Shown here piece by piece: positions 1 to 6,981 of a stretch of DNA of 38,604 nt (position 1 is its first letter; each line of letters begins with the position of its first letter). The notes beneath the pieces were generated by a model that was not told the DNA's origin, did no database searches, and was given only the letters and a program-made list of their open reading frames with translations. The stretch is from SFTH01 sp051878085 (GTDB lineage Bacteria; Bacillota; Clostridia; Christensenellales; Aristaeellaceae): positions 1 through 38,604 of the forward strand of contig JBJEJN010000154.1 in the NCBI GenBank assembly GCA_051878085.1, read 5' to 3'. Both the position numbers and the translations under genes were made by a program.

Positions 1-602
1 ACCTTCGCAAGCTGTCGCAGCAGCGCGCTAAAATCCTGCTGCTTCAGGTAGTAGACGATGCCCAGCAGGCTGCAAAAGCTGATCTTCCCCGGATCGAAGG
101 CCGGATGCGCCCGCAGCGCATCCATCCAGGCAGCATCCGCAAGATCGCCCTCGAGGAAGTGCAGGTTCTCCGGGGGAACCAGCCCCGCCGCCGCGATGCG
201 AGAGCGCTTGTCACGGGACGGTCCCGGCAGATCCAGCTCGAATACCTCGATTTTCCGCGCCCAGTCCGGCTGACGCAGGCCGAAGCTGTCCAGCCCTGCC
301 GCGAGGATCAGGTACTGCGCCGCGGCGGACTGCTCCAGCGCCGACTCGGAAAACGCCGCCCTGCCCAGCGGCGACGGCGCGAGCTGGTGTTCCACGATCC
401 AGCGCAGGCCCTCCTCCGGCGTGCCCTGAAAGCCCGGGCAGAAGAAGCCGATCCCCTGCGACATGCTGGCTGCGATCTCCTGCATCTCCGCCGGAGACAG
501 CAGCTTCTCCGCCAGCGGATCGCAGTACACACAGTCGCGGTTGCGTGCGTGCATCGCCCGCGCAAAGGCACTCACCCGCGCGGTCATTCCAATTCCTTCC
601 AT
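1..602 (-). CDS. Class I SAM-dependent methyltransferase, LCM/PPM1-like (3' part outside window)
   Basis: The open frame starts at ATG 602-600, with an AGGAGGT ribosome site about 7 bases upstream, and runs off the left edge, so about 200 N-terminal residues are visible and the C-terminus is missing. The product resembles the leucine-carboxyl-methyltransferase-like family: an N-terminal helical part (FARAMHARNRDCVYCDPLAEKLL), then the SAM-binding strand and loop LILAAGLDSFGLRQ, equivalent to the family's AGLDTR motif I, then VFELDLPGPSRDKR, the acidic motif II. Bacterial members methylate carboxyl or hydroxyl groups of small molecules, and the substrate cannot be read from the sequence. It is transcribed away from the plus-strand promoter at 654-682. 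It is followed, beyond the window, by unknown sequence. Family call is fairly secure; function is open. Confidence 0.75.
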   Translation of the reverse strand, partial: MEGIGMTARVSAFARAMHARNRDCVYCDPLAEKLLSPAEMQEIAASMSQGIGFFCPGFQGTPEEGLRWIVEHQLAPSPLGRAAFSESALEQSAAAQYLILAAGLDSFGLRQPDWARKIEVFELDLPGPSRDKRSRIAAAGLVPPENLHFLEGDLADAAWMDALRAHPAFDPGKISFCSLLGIVYYLKQQDFSALLRQLAK

Positions 603-653
603 AAAAACACCTCCTGTATATTCAATACACTCTTATAAAAGCAAATACAAGTC

Positions 654-682
654 TTGACTTTTGGGCCAAAATGTGTTATAGT
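654..682 (+). promoter_or_regulatory. Sigma-A-type promoter of a gene-less transcript
   Basis: TTGACT at 654-659, a 17-base spacer, and TATAGT at 677-682 give a near-consensus promoter. It faces a 158-base interval with no reading frame on that strand and ends at the terminator at 739-793. Both flanking protein genes lie on the minus strand, so this promoter serves neither. Confidence 0.6.
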
Positions 683-688
683 AGGATA

Positions 689-794
689 GTAAAGTGATAA
701 AGTTTAACATTCTCCTTCCTTCTCCCAACAGAATTCATCGACGCGAATGCCATCCGCCGACGAAAAAAACCGGCGCATTCGCGTCGGTTTTTTC
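689..794 (+). ncRNA. Candidate small RNA (about 105 nt)
   Basis: Inferred from a consensus promoter at 654-682 and an intrinsic terminator ending near 793. The predicted transcript begins with an AU-rich single-stranded segment, then a pyrimidine-rich stretch at 710-726 (TCTCCTTCCTTCTCCC) complementary to Shine-Dalgarno sequences, then the terminator stem. That arrangement is typical of Firmicutes trans-acting regulatory RNAs that mask ribosome-binding sites. No homologue is recognised. The alternative is a spurious promoter next to a bidirectional terminator. Confidence 0.4.
739..793. terminator. Bidirectional intrinsic terminator
   Basis: A long stem pairs 739-750 with 775-786 (12 bp) and is followed on the plus strand by T6 at 788-793. 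A shorter stem at 770-787 (CCGGCGC, loop ATTC, GCGTCGG, one mismatch) is flanked by A7 at 763-769 and by the T6, so it also ends minus-strand transcription from the operon stopping at 840. The two stems share bases and are mutually exclusive. Confidence 0.7.
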
Positions 795-839
795 GTTCAG
801 AATTGCGCCCAATCCTTCGCAGGAAGGCGCTGTTGAGGT

Positions 840-1925
840 TCAGAATCGCGGTTCCGGTCGCTTGACCCTTCTCAAAAAGGCCTTGTGGAGGTTCAGCACC
901 AGTGCAATCAGGCAGCAGACGCAGACAGCGATCATGCTCCACCTCTCCGGCAGCGGCTGAAGCACCAGCAGCGCGTCCGCAGCCAGCACCAGCGCAAAGC
1001 CCAGCCAGAATCTCCATGCGGGTGCGCAGAACACCACGCCCGCGCAGAGCGCCGCCAGCGCGGCAGCAGCGGCAAAGGAAATCATCGGCAGACCGCAGAG
1101 GGTCAGCTCCGGGAGAACCGCGCCGATTGCCGCCGGAATCGCCATCAGCGCCACCAGCAGCAGGTTCAGCGGGCGGGATTCCTCGTCCGTGCGGCGGCAG
1201 GTGGTTCGGGCCAGCCGCCAGAGGATCAGGCCGTAGAGCAGCGGTTCCAGTCCGACGAAACCTTTTCGCACATTTTCCGGCAGGACAGCACAGATTGCCA
1301 GCGCCGCCGCCGGATAGAGCAGCGTCTGCACGCAGGCCCGGGGCATCAGCGCCAGATTCACCGGTTTCAGTGAGAATCCGTGGGCAGGTTCCACCAGATA
1401 CGCCGTTCCCAGGGCGATCAGCGCACCCAGCGCCGCGCTGCCCAGCGTGAAGGGTGCGTCCAGGGCCACGGGCAGATTCAGTTCCACGCCCCCCGCGCCG
1501 TCCAGCAGCAGTCCGGCAACCAGCAGCAGGTTCGCGATCACACTGAGCACCACGCCGTCCACGCGCCGTCCCAGCGCGTACATGCGCTCCTCAAAGAGCT
1601 GCTCCAGCGTCACGCAGCCCGCCGCCGCGAACAGGCCCGCGCTGAAGTGCGGCTTCAGCACCGGGCACAGCAGCATTCCCGCCAGCAGTAGTCCGGTTCC
1701 CAATACCAGCTGGGTGATTCCCCCGCCGAAGCGCTTATCCGCCCTTCGCACACCGGGTTCCCGTGCCGCGCCGTTGCGGAAGCAGTCCACCGCGCAGAGT
1801 GTGAACAATTGCAGCGCGTAATACAGCAGTACCAGCCGCCCGGCCAGTGCGCTTCCCATCGCGGCTGCGATCAGCGCCGCCAGCGGAAACAGCGCCGCCG
1901 TGGGCCGCATCAATCGTCGATTCAT
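840..1925 (-). CDS. Polytopic integral membrane protein of unknown function
   Basis: The product has 361 residues dominated by leucine- and alanine-rich hydrophobic segments. I count roughly 11-13 possible membrane spans, beginning immediately after a short basic N-terminus (MNRRLMRP) and ending with the basic tail LRRVKRPEPRF, which by the positive-inside rule would be cytoplasmic. I see no recognisable transporter motif, catalytic residues or soluble domain. The start ATG at 1925 is preceded by GGGGGAGAG and lies 13 bases after the stop of the WalJ-type hydrolase gene. It is therefore the last gene of a three-gene operon and ends before the terminator at 763-787. Function unknown. Confidence 0.7.
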   Translation of the reverse strand: MNRRLMRPTAALFPLAALIAAAMGSALAGRLVLLYYALQLFTLCAVDCFRNGAAREPGVRRADKRFGGGITQLVLGTGLLLAGMLLCPVLKPHFSAGLFAAAGCVTLEQLFEERMYALGRRVDGVVLSVIANLLLVAGLLLDGAGGVELNLPVALDAPFTLGSAALGALIALGTAYLVEPAHGFSLKPVNLALMPRACVQTLLYPAAALAICAVLPENVRKGFVGLEPLLYGLILWRLARTTCRRTDEESRPLNLLLVALMAIPAAIGAVLPELTLCGLPMISFAAAAALAALCAGVVFCAPAWRFWLGFALVLAADALLVLQPLPERWSMIAVCVCCLIALVLNLHKAFLRRVKRPEPRF

Positions 1926-1938
1926 CTCTCTCCCCCGT

Positions 1939-2751
1939 TCAGCGGCTGAAGCCGCAGGAAATTCCGAAGATTCCGGTCACGCCGTCGCGACTGGCCACGT
2001 CCAGGCGCACGTCCTCCCCCGGCACGATGCCATTCGCCCGCAGCGCGTCCTCGGTGCAGCGCCGCGCCAGCTCCGGGAAGTTGTTCTCCTTGCTCAGGTG
2101 GCCCAGAAGGATGTGCCGCGCACCGCCCTTCACCAGCTCCGCCGCGCACTTCCCCGCGTCCTCGTTGCACAGATGGCCCCGGTTGGACAGGATCCGGTGC
2201 TTCAGCGCGTAGGGATAGGAGCCCGCCTGGAGCATGTCCGGGTCGTAATTGGACTCCAGCAGCACCGCGTCCGAGCCGCAGACGTGCTTGAACCAGCCGT
2301 TGCGGATGCAGCCCAGGTCGGTGGCAATGGAAAAGCGCGCGCCGCCACAGGAAAAGCTCAGGCCCACGGGCTGGTTCGCGTCGTGGGGCGTGGAAAAGGG
2401 CGTGACGTTCATCTCGCCGATGTAGAAGTCCTGCTCCGGCGTGAGGATGCAGCGGTTCCTGGCCTCCACCGTGCCCACCTTGTCCGCCATGCCCTCCCAG
2501 GTGCCCTCGGTGGCGTAGACGGGCAGGTTGTACTTGCGGGACAGGATGCCCACGCCGCGCACGTGATCCACGTGCTCGTGGGTGGTCAGGATGGCGGTCA
2601 GCATGCCGGGATGCACGCCGATGCGCGCCAGTTCGTTTGTGATGCGCGTGCCGGACAGCCCCGCGTCCACCAGCAGGTGGGTGTCGCCGCAGCCCACGTA
2701 GATTGCGTTGCCGCTCGAGCCGCTGAACAGCGGTGAAAAGCGAAGTTCCAT
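1939..2751 (-). CDS. MBL-fold metallo-hydrolase, WalJ/YycJ family
   Basis: The 270-residue protein has the metallo-beta-lactamase signature T-H58-E-H60-V-D62-H63, further metal-site residues in FSTPHDA and ATDLG, and a C-terminal LLGHLSKENN motif typical of WalJ/YycJ. Family members are predicted two-metal phosphodiesterases or nucleases linked in Bacillus and streptococci to cell-wall and DNA-replication coordination; YycJ is usually encoded with the WalRK two-component system near the origin. Here no WalRK genes adjoin it, though an OmpR/PhoR-like pair lies at 15.7-17.9 kb. I chose the ATG at 2751, preceded by AAAGGAG. A longer frame to 2943 overlaps the upstream gene and reads as arginine/tryptophan-rich shadow sequence. 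It lies 31 bases after the radical SAM gene, probably in one operon. Confidence 0.87.
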   Translation of the reverse strand: MELRFSPLFSGSSGNAIYVGCGDTHLLVDAGLSGTRITNELARIGVHPGMLTAILTTHEHVDHVRGVGILSRKYNLPVYATEGTWEGMADKVGTVEARNRCILTPEQDFYIGEMNVTPFSTPHDANQPVGLSFSCGGARFSIATDLGCIRNGWFKHVCGSDAVLLESNYDPDMLQAGSYPYALKHRILSNRGHLCNEDAGKCAAELVKGGARHILLGHLSKENNFPELARRCTEDALRANGIVPGEDVRLDVASRDGVTGIFGISCGFSR

Positions 2752-2782
2752 GTCTTGAAGCGTTCTCCTTTGTAAACGGGCG

Positions 2783-3661
2783 TCACACGCCCGACAGATC
2801 AAATTTCGGGATGTATTTTTCATCCGACGAGGACAATTCCTGGATGAAGCCGTCCTCCATGCCCAGTTCCAGCAGGTGGTCGGCCACCCGGTCGTACTCC
2901 TCCTGGGTGAGCCTGCGTCCGAGCTCATCCACGCCCGCAGCATCGCCGAAGGGCAGGTACTGTGCCATCAGACTCACCCACGTCCCGGGCAATTCGTCGT
3001 GGATGTAGTCGAGGATCTGCACCGACTCCTCCGCGCAGCCCGGCAGGATCAGGTGGCGGATGATGGTTCCCCGGCGGATCACGCCGTCCTCGTCCAGCTC
3101 CACCGGGCCGGTCTGGCGCAGCATCTCCCTGATGGCGGGGGCTGCGTACTCGAAGTAGTCCGCCGCGCCGGAGTACCTCCGGGCGGAATCAGCTCTGATG
3201 TACTTGAGGTCGGGCAAGTACACCTGCACGCGGCCCTCGAAGCGCTTGAGCGTCTCCACCTTCTCATATCCGCCGCTGTTCCACACCACCGGCACCGGCA
3301 GCCCGCCCTCCAGCGATTCATAGATGGCGTTGGCGAAGTGGGTGGGGTTGACCAGGTCGATGTTGTGCACGCCCTGCGAAATCAGCTCGAAGTAGATTTC
3401 CCGCAGGCGCTCGACGCTCACGGTCTTGCCGTAGCCCTCGTGGGACAGCTCGTAGTTCTGGCAGAAGCAGCATTGCAGGCTGCAACCGGAGAAGAACACC
3501 GTTCCTGCACCCCGGGTGCCGGAGATCACCGGCTCCTCGTCGTAGTGGGGTGCAGCGCGGGCGATTCTCGGCTCCGCGCCCATGCCGCAGCGGCCCCTGC
3601 CCGTCTCTCCGCGCAGCGCGCCGCAGTTCCGGGGGCACAGCTTGCAGACAAATTCCTTCAT
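2783..3661 (-). CDS. Radical SAM protein, PflX/pyruvate-formate-lyase-activase-like
   Basis: The 292-residue protein begins with a cysteine cluster (C6, C9, C13, C25 in CKLCPRNCG...GRCGMG). It is followed by the radical SAM iron-sulphur motif C60-x3-C64-x2-C67 in FSGCSLQCCFCQNYE and conserved segments such as NPTHF and VVWNSGGYE. This order matches the PflX-type family (COG1313), predicted activases or oxidoreductases that cleave SAM reductively at a 4Fe-4S cluster. The physiological partner is unknown for most members, and no glycyl-radical enzyme is visible in the window. It is the first gene of the operon with the WalJ-type hydrolase and membrane protein. A parS site (3701-3716) sits about 40 bases upstream of its start. 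Confidence 0.85.
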   Translation of the reverse strand: MKEFVCKLCPRNCGALRGETGRGRCGMGAEPRIARAAPHYDEEPVISGTRGAGTVFFSGCSLQCCFCQNYELSHEGYGKTVSVERLREIYFELISQGVHNIDLVNPTHFANAIYESLEGGLPVPVVWNSGGYEKVETLKRFEGRVQVYLPDLKYIRADSARRYSGAADYFEYAAPAIREMLRQTGPVELDEDGVIRRGTIIRHLILPGCAEESVQILDYIHDELPGTWVSLMAQYLPFGDAAGVDELGRRLTQEEYDRVADHLLELGMEDGFIQELSSSDEKYIPKFDLSGV

Positions 3662-3700
3662 ATATATTTACTCCGTTCCGTTTGACTTCATTCCGGGAAT

Positions 3701-3716
3701 TGTTTCACGTGGAACA
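3701..3716. promoter_or_regulatory. parS site 1 (ParB/Spo0J binding), one arm imperfect
   Basis: TGTTTCACGTGGAACA matches the 16-bp Bacillus-type parS palindrome TGTTTCACGTGAAACA at 15 of 16 positions and keeps the CACGTG core. It lies in the intergenic space upstream of the radical SAM gene. ParB is expected to load here and spread to organise origin segregation with ParA and SMC. Confidence 0.85.
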
Positions 3717-3783
3717 TCGACGCGCCCCGACAGCATTTTCGTGGAACAGCCGCCCATGACGGGCACTTCGACGCGATCCGAGC

Positions 3784-3799
3784 TGTTTCACGTGAAACA
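3784..3799. promoter_or_regulatory. parS site 2 (perfect)
   Basis: TGTTTCACGTGAAACA is an exact match to the consensus ParB-binding palindrome, 67 bases after the end of site 1 in the same intergenic region and about 20 kb from oriC. No parA or parB gene is present in the window. Confidence 0.92.
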
Positions 3800-3830
3800 T
3801 TCTCCGCAAACGAATGTACTTATCATATAC

Positions 3831-4787
3831 CTAGCTGAAATCCGGCAGCTCCAACTTCTCCGGGCGGCGCAGCGTGAGCAGCCACACCTCGCTGGTGGTT
3901 CCCAGCCGCAGCTGCACGCCGCTGCACCCAACGCCCTGGCTCACCAGCATGGGAAGGTCGCCCGCGTAGTACCAGCCGCCAAGGCAGCGCGCCTCCGCTT
4001 CGGGCAGGGTGTAGATCGTGCGCCCGAAGGCCCGAATCTGTCCACCCAGCGTGTGTCCCGCCAGCACCAGGTCGGCCCAGGCTCCGCCCGAGCGCGCTTC
4101 CGCCACGCGAACTCCGATGTAGCCCGACGGGTTGTGGGTCAGCGCGATCACGCACTCGCTGCCGTCGAAGTAGCCGCCGATCTCGGAGTAGGGCGTGCGC
4201 TTCTCTGATACGTCGCTCAATCCGGCCAGCACCAGCTGCGCGCCGTCCTTCTCGATGGTGGCGCAGCCGTCGTCCAGCAGCGTAACTCCACCGTCGGACA
4301 TGGCCTCCTTCAGGCCCGTCAGCACGCTGTCCTGCTCCCCCGCCACGGCGTACTTGCCCAGCGGCGCATGGAAGCTGTTCAGGCTCCGCAGGAAGTCGAG
4401 CGCCGCAGCCTGACCGCGCGCGTCCGCATAGGGATTTCCATCCAGAATCCTGCCGCCGCAGTAGTCGCCGCCCAGCAGCAGCACGTCGGGCTGAAGCTCG
4501 GTAAGCTTGTTCATCAGGCGCTGCGTGCGCCGCGCGTCGGCCTCTCCACGGATGTTCAGATCGGAGACGTACAGCAGCGTGGTTCCGTCCAGTGCGGAGG
4601 ACAGGTCCTCGAGGTACACCACCGCCTTGCGCACGTGGGTGACGCGCGCCTGCAGCGCCATCCAGCCGAACAGAGCGCCGACCAGCGCAACGACAAGCAA
4701 AACCGCGGCCAGCGCGATGCGCCTGCGGCCGCAGCCGTTTTTCTGATTCACTTTTTTCTTCGGCTTGCGCTTCTGCGTCTGCTTCAT
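3831..4787 (-). CDS. Membrane-anchored metallophosphoesterase-like protein with degenerate metal site
   Basis: The 318-residue protein has a lysine-rich cytoplasmic N-terminus, one membrane anchor (about 23-45) and an extracytoplasmic calcineurin-like phosphoesterase domain of the YkuE/YaeI type. The family scaffold is clear, but key residues differ. The DxH motif reads S-D76-L-N78, the GD motif is intact at D108, the GNHD motif reads G-E151-Q152-D153, H218 is kept, and GHTHGGQ reads G-H245-T-L247-GGQ. Four residues that normally bind metal or serve catalysis (His, Asn, His, His) are replaced, so hydrolase activity is doubtful. The start ATG at 4787 has AGGAG directly upstream, abutting parS site 3. 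It is probably a monocistronic gene. Confidence 0.82.
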   Translation of the reverse strand: MKQTQKRKPKKKVNQKNGCGRRRIALAAVLLVVALVGALFGWMALQARVTHVRKAVVYLEDLSSALDGTTLLYVSDLNIRGEADARRTQRLMNKLTELQPDVLLLGGDYCGGRILDGNPYADARGQAAALDFLRSLNSFHAPLGKYAVAGEQDSVLTGLKEAMSDGGVTLLDDGCATIEKDGAQLVLAGLSDVSEKRTPYSEIGGYFDGSECVIALTHNPSGYIGVRVAEARSGGAWADLVLAGHTLGGQIRAFGRTIYTLPEAEARCLGGWYYAGDLPMLVSQGVGCSGVQLRLGTTSEVWLLTLRRPEKLELPDFS

Positions 4788-4795
4788 GGCTCTCC

Positions 4796-4811
4796 TGTTT
4801 CACGTGAAACA
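4796..4811. promoter_or_regulatory. parS site 3 (perfect), abutting a ribosome-binding site
   Basis: TGTTTCACGTGAAACA is an exact parS palindrome. Read on the minus strand, its last A is the first base of the AGGAG ribosome site of the phosphoesterase-like gene, whose ATG lies 8 bases further on. ParB bound here would sit over that gene's translation-initiation region in DNA. Confidence 0.92.
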
Positions 4812-4892
4812 TTCTGGCCGGAAATGTGCTTGAAAAATGAATTTCCGCTGCCAATTGTCGGTTTTTCTCCCCGTTTTGTCACAGGTTCAACG

Positions 4893-4921
4893 TTGCAACA
4901 CAACGCTTGTTTTATTATAAT
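4893..4921 (+). promoter_or_regulatory. Promoter of the DUF5711-like/cvpA unit
   Basis: TTGCAA at 4893-4898, a 17-base spacer and a perfect TATAAT at 4916-4921 lie 55 bases upstream of the ATG at 4976. A CGGAGG ribosome site is at 4965-4970. Confidence 0.7.
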
Positions 4922-4975
4922 AGGAATGGTATCGGTATACAAGGGATAATTTTTGAAATATGATCGGAGGACTCC

Positions 4976-6076
4976 ATGGACAAAAGACGCTCCGCCAGGC
5001 GTCCATGGACGATCGTGCTGCTGATTCTGGCAATCTGCTGCGCGCTGTCCTACGGCATTGCGTCGCTCGGCAGGAGCATCTTCTCCGGCAGCACGCTCGG
5101 CCACAGCCAGTCGCTCAGCATCGCCAATATACAGGACCTTCAGACCACGGCCAGCGGCTTCGTCTATTACGACGGAAGCACCGTCTCGGCCATCGATTCC
5201 GCCGGAAAGGTGAAGTGGTCGTACATCGTGGGCGCAAACGCCGGCTTTGAGGCCACCGACTACGGCGTGGCCGCCTGGGTGGGCAACACCGTGACGCTCA
5301 TCGACGGCAAGAGCGGCTCCACCACCTACAACGGCACCATGGCGCAGAACGTGCTCGGCGCGCACATCGGCGACAAGTACACGGCCATACTGATCGGCGA
5401 GGAAGGCAACAGCACCATCGTTCTGATGGAAAACGGCGGCAAACAGATCAACCAGATCGTCCTGGACAACGTGCTCGCCGTGGATTACGGCTTCTTCTCG
5501 GACGGCTCCCTGCTCTGGGTGATGGTGTGCGACACCAACGGAACCGTTCCCACCTGCAACATACAGACCTACCGCCCCGGCAAGGAGATCGTGGGCTCCA
5601 TCAGCGACACCGAGCAGCTGGCCTACGCCGTGCTGTTCCAGTCCTCGCGGGTGTGCGTGGTCGGCGACGTGTACTACAAGGTGTACGACTACGCCGGCGT
5701 GGAGGATCCCAGCCTGCGCAAGCTGGTGTACGGCTGGTATCTGACCGACGCGGACGCCTCCTCCAACGACCCGCTGATGGTCTTCGTCAACGACGCCCAG
5801 TGCAAGGGCGAGAGCGACATTCAGGACGTGCGCATCGTGCGCTCGAACCTGGATCGGGTGGTGCGCTTCCCCTTCGGCTGCCGTAGGGTGCTGGCCTCGG
5901 GCAACACCATCTACGGCTTCTCGGCGGACGGTCACCTGATGATCATGCGCACGGACGAGGCCTCGCCCCGGGCCTATCAGCTGGGGATGAACATCGACGA
6001 GGTCTACGGCGTGACCCGCAACGGCGTGGCGGTGCTGCGCAGCGGCGGCGCGATCTGCCTGGTTGACCTGGAGTGA
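4976..6076 (+). CDS. Membrane-anchored DUF5711-like protein
   Basis: The 366-residue product has a basic N-terminus (MDKRRSARRP), one uncleaved membrane segment at about 12-33, and a long extracytoplasmic region. That region consists of repeated short beta-strand blades (for example VYYDGSTVSAIDSAGKVKWSY, VAAWVGNTVTLIDGKSG), consistent with a beta-propeller-like fold. I recognise it as the DUF5711 family of Clostridia, which has no established activity. The ATG at 4976 has CGGAGG five bases upstream. Its position directly before cvpA and ftsK suggests an envelope or division-related role, which is inference from context only. Confidence 0.72.
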   Translation: MDKRRSARRPWTIVLLILAICCALSYGIASLGRSIFSGSTLGHSQSLSIANIQDLQTTASGFVYYDGSTVSAIDSAGKVKWSYIVGANAGFEATDYGVAAWVGNTVTLIDGKSGSTTYNGTMAQNVLGAHIGDKYTAILIGEEGNSTIVLMENGGKQINQIVLDNVLAVDYGFFSDGSLLWVMVCDTNGTVPTCNIQTYRPGKEIVGSISDTEQLAYAVLFQSSRVCVVGDVYYKVYDYAGVEDPSLRKLVYGWYLTDADASSNDPLMVFVNDAQCKGESDIQDVRIVRSNLDRVVRFPFGCRRVLASGNTIYGFSADGHLMIMRTDEASPRAYQLGMNIDEVYGVTRNGVAVLRSGGAICLVDLE

Positions 6077-6148
6077 CGCTCCCGGCATAAAAACAGCAGA
6101 AACGGGGAATTCTGGAAATACGCTTCATTGTCAGGAGGATGCTGGAAT

Positions 6149-6877
6149 ATGAATATTGTTGACATTCTGATCCTCGCAGTGCTCGTCTACGGACTCTTAT
6201 CGGGCATGCACAAGGGGTTCATCGCGTCGGGACTCTCGGTGGCCGGCTTCGTCGGCTCCTGGTTCGGCGCGCAGATGGTGTACGAGCGCATCGCCAATCT
6301 GGCGCTGTCCAACACCACGCTGATGGCGGTGCTGAGTCAGTACCTCGAGCCGGAAACCTTCTTCGCCAGCAAGGCGCAGGCGGCCATGACCGTCTCGGAG
6401 GTCGTCTCCGGCGGAGAAGCCGCCATACAGGAAGCCGTGGCCACCGTTGGCCAGAAGATCAGCCTGGTTGCCAAGGCCTTCGAGGCGAACATCCGCAACC
6501 AGGCCTTCGCCAACCTGAACATTACCACGCTGTCGGACTATCTGGATCAGACGATCTGGCAGGCGGTGTTCAACGTGCTGGCCTTCCTGCTGGCCTTCGT
6601 GCTGATCTACGCGGTGGTCATGCTGGTGATCAACCTGCTGGACCACGTGATCCGCTTCCCGGTGTTCCGCATGTTCGACTGGCTGCTGGGCGGTCTGTGC
6701 GGCGTGGCGCGCTCGCTGGTGGTCGCGGTGCTGCTGCTGTGCATCGTCCCGCCGGTGGTATCGCTGTTCGCACCCCAGATGATGCAGGAGCTGCTGGCCA
6801 CATCCACGCTGTACTCCTTCGTCTCACAGATGGACTTTCTGAATGTCGCCGGTCTGATGACCAGATTGATCGGCTGA
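6149..6877 (+). CDS. CvpA family membrane protein
   Basis: The 242-residue protein starts MNIVDILILAVLVYGLLSG with the glycine-rich first helix (RGF-like segment MHKGF) characteristic of CvpA, named for colicin V production in E. coli. About four membrane spans are visible, near residues 4-24, 26-40, 140-165 and 180-205, with an extended soluble insert between spans 2 and 3. The molecular function of the family is poorly defined; it is associated with envelope homeostasis. I chose ATG 6149 because AGGAGG at 6133-6138 sits 10 bases upstream; an upstream TTG at 6128 lacks such spacing. It follows the DUF5711-like gene by 72 bases and is followed by a terminator. Confidence 0.75.
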   Translation: MNIVDILILAVLVYGLLSGMHKGFIASGLSVAGFVGSWFGAQMVYERIANLALSNTTLMAVLSQYLEPETFFASKAQAAMTVSEVVSGGEAAIQEAVATVGQKISLVAKAFEANIRNQAFANLNITTLSDYLDQTIWQAVFNVLAFLLAFVLIYAVVMLVINLLDHVIRFPVFRMFDWLLGGLCGVARSLVVAVLLLCIVPPVVSLFAPQMMQELLATSTLYSFVSQMDFLNVAGLMTRLIG

Positions 6878-6908
6878 CCTGCGGCACAGCCGCTGTAATT
6901 CGCAAACC

Positions 6909-6933
6909 AGAGCCGCTCGTTGCGGCTCTTTTT
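6909..6933 (+). terminator. Intrinsic terminator after cvpA
   Basis: AGAGCCGC (6909-6916), loop TCGTT, GCGGCTCT (6922-6929), then a run of T. It separates cvpA from ftsK, which starts 49 bases later, so ftsK may depend on read-through or its own promoter. Confidence 0.8.
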
Positions 6934-6981
6934 GCTCAAAAGATATCGAAATCATCCAAATCAAACTGAACCGGAGGAACC

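Noticed and set aside
2752..2943. N-terminal extension of the WalJ-type hydrolase
   Set aside because: It overlaps the radical SAM gene and reads as Arg/Trp/Ser-rich shadow sequence; the ATG at 2751 has its own ribosome site and matches the family N-terminus.
3733..3750. A fourth parS-like half-site (CGTGGAACA)
   Set aside because: Only one arm matches; the other agrees at about three of eight positions.
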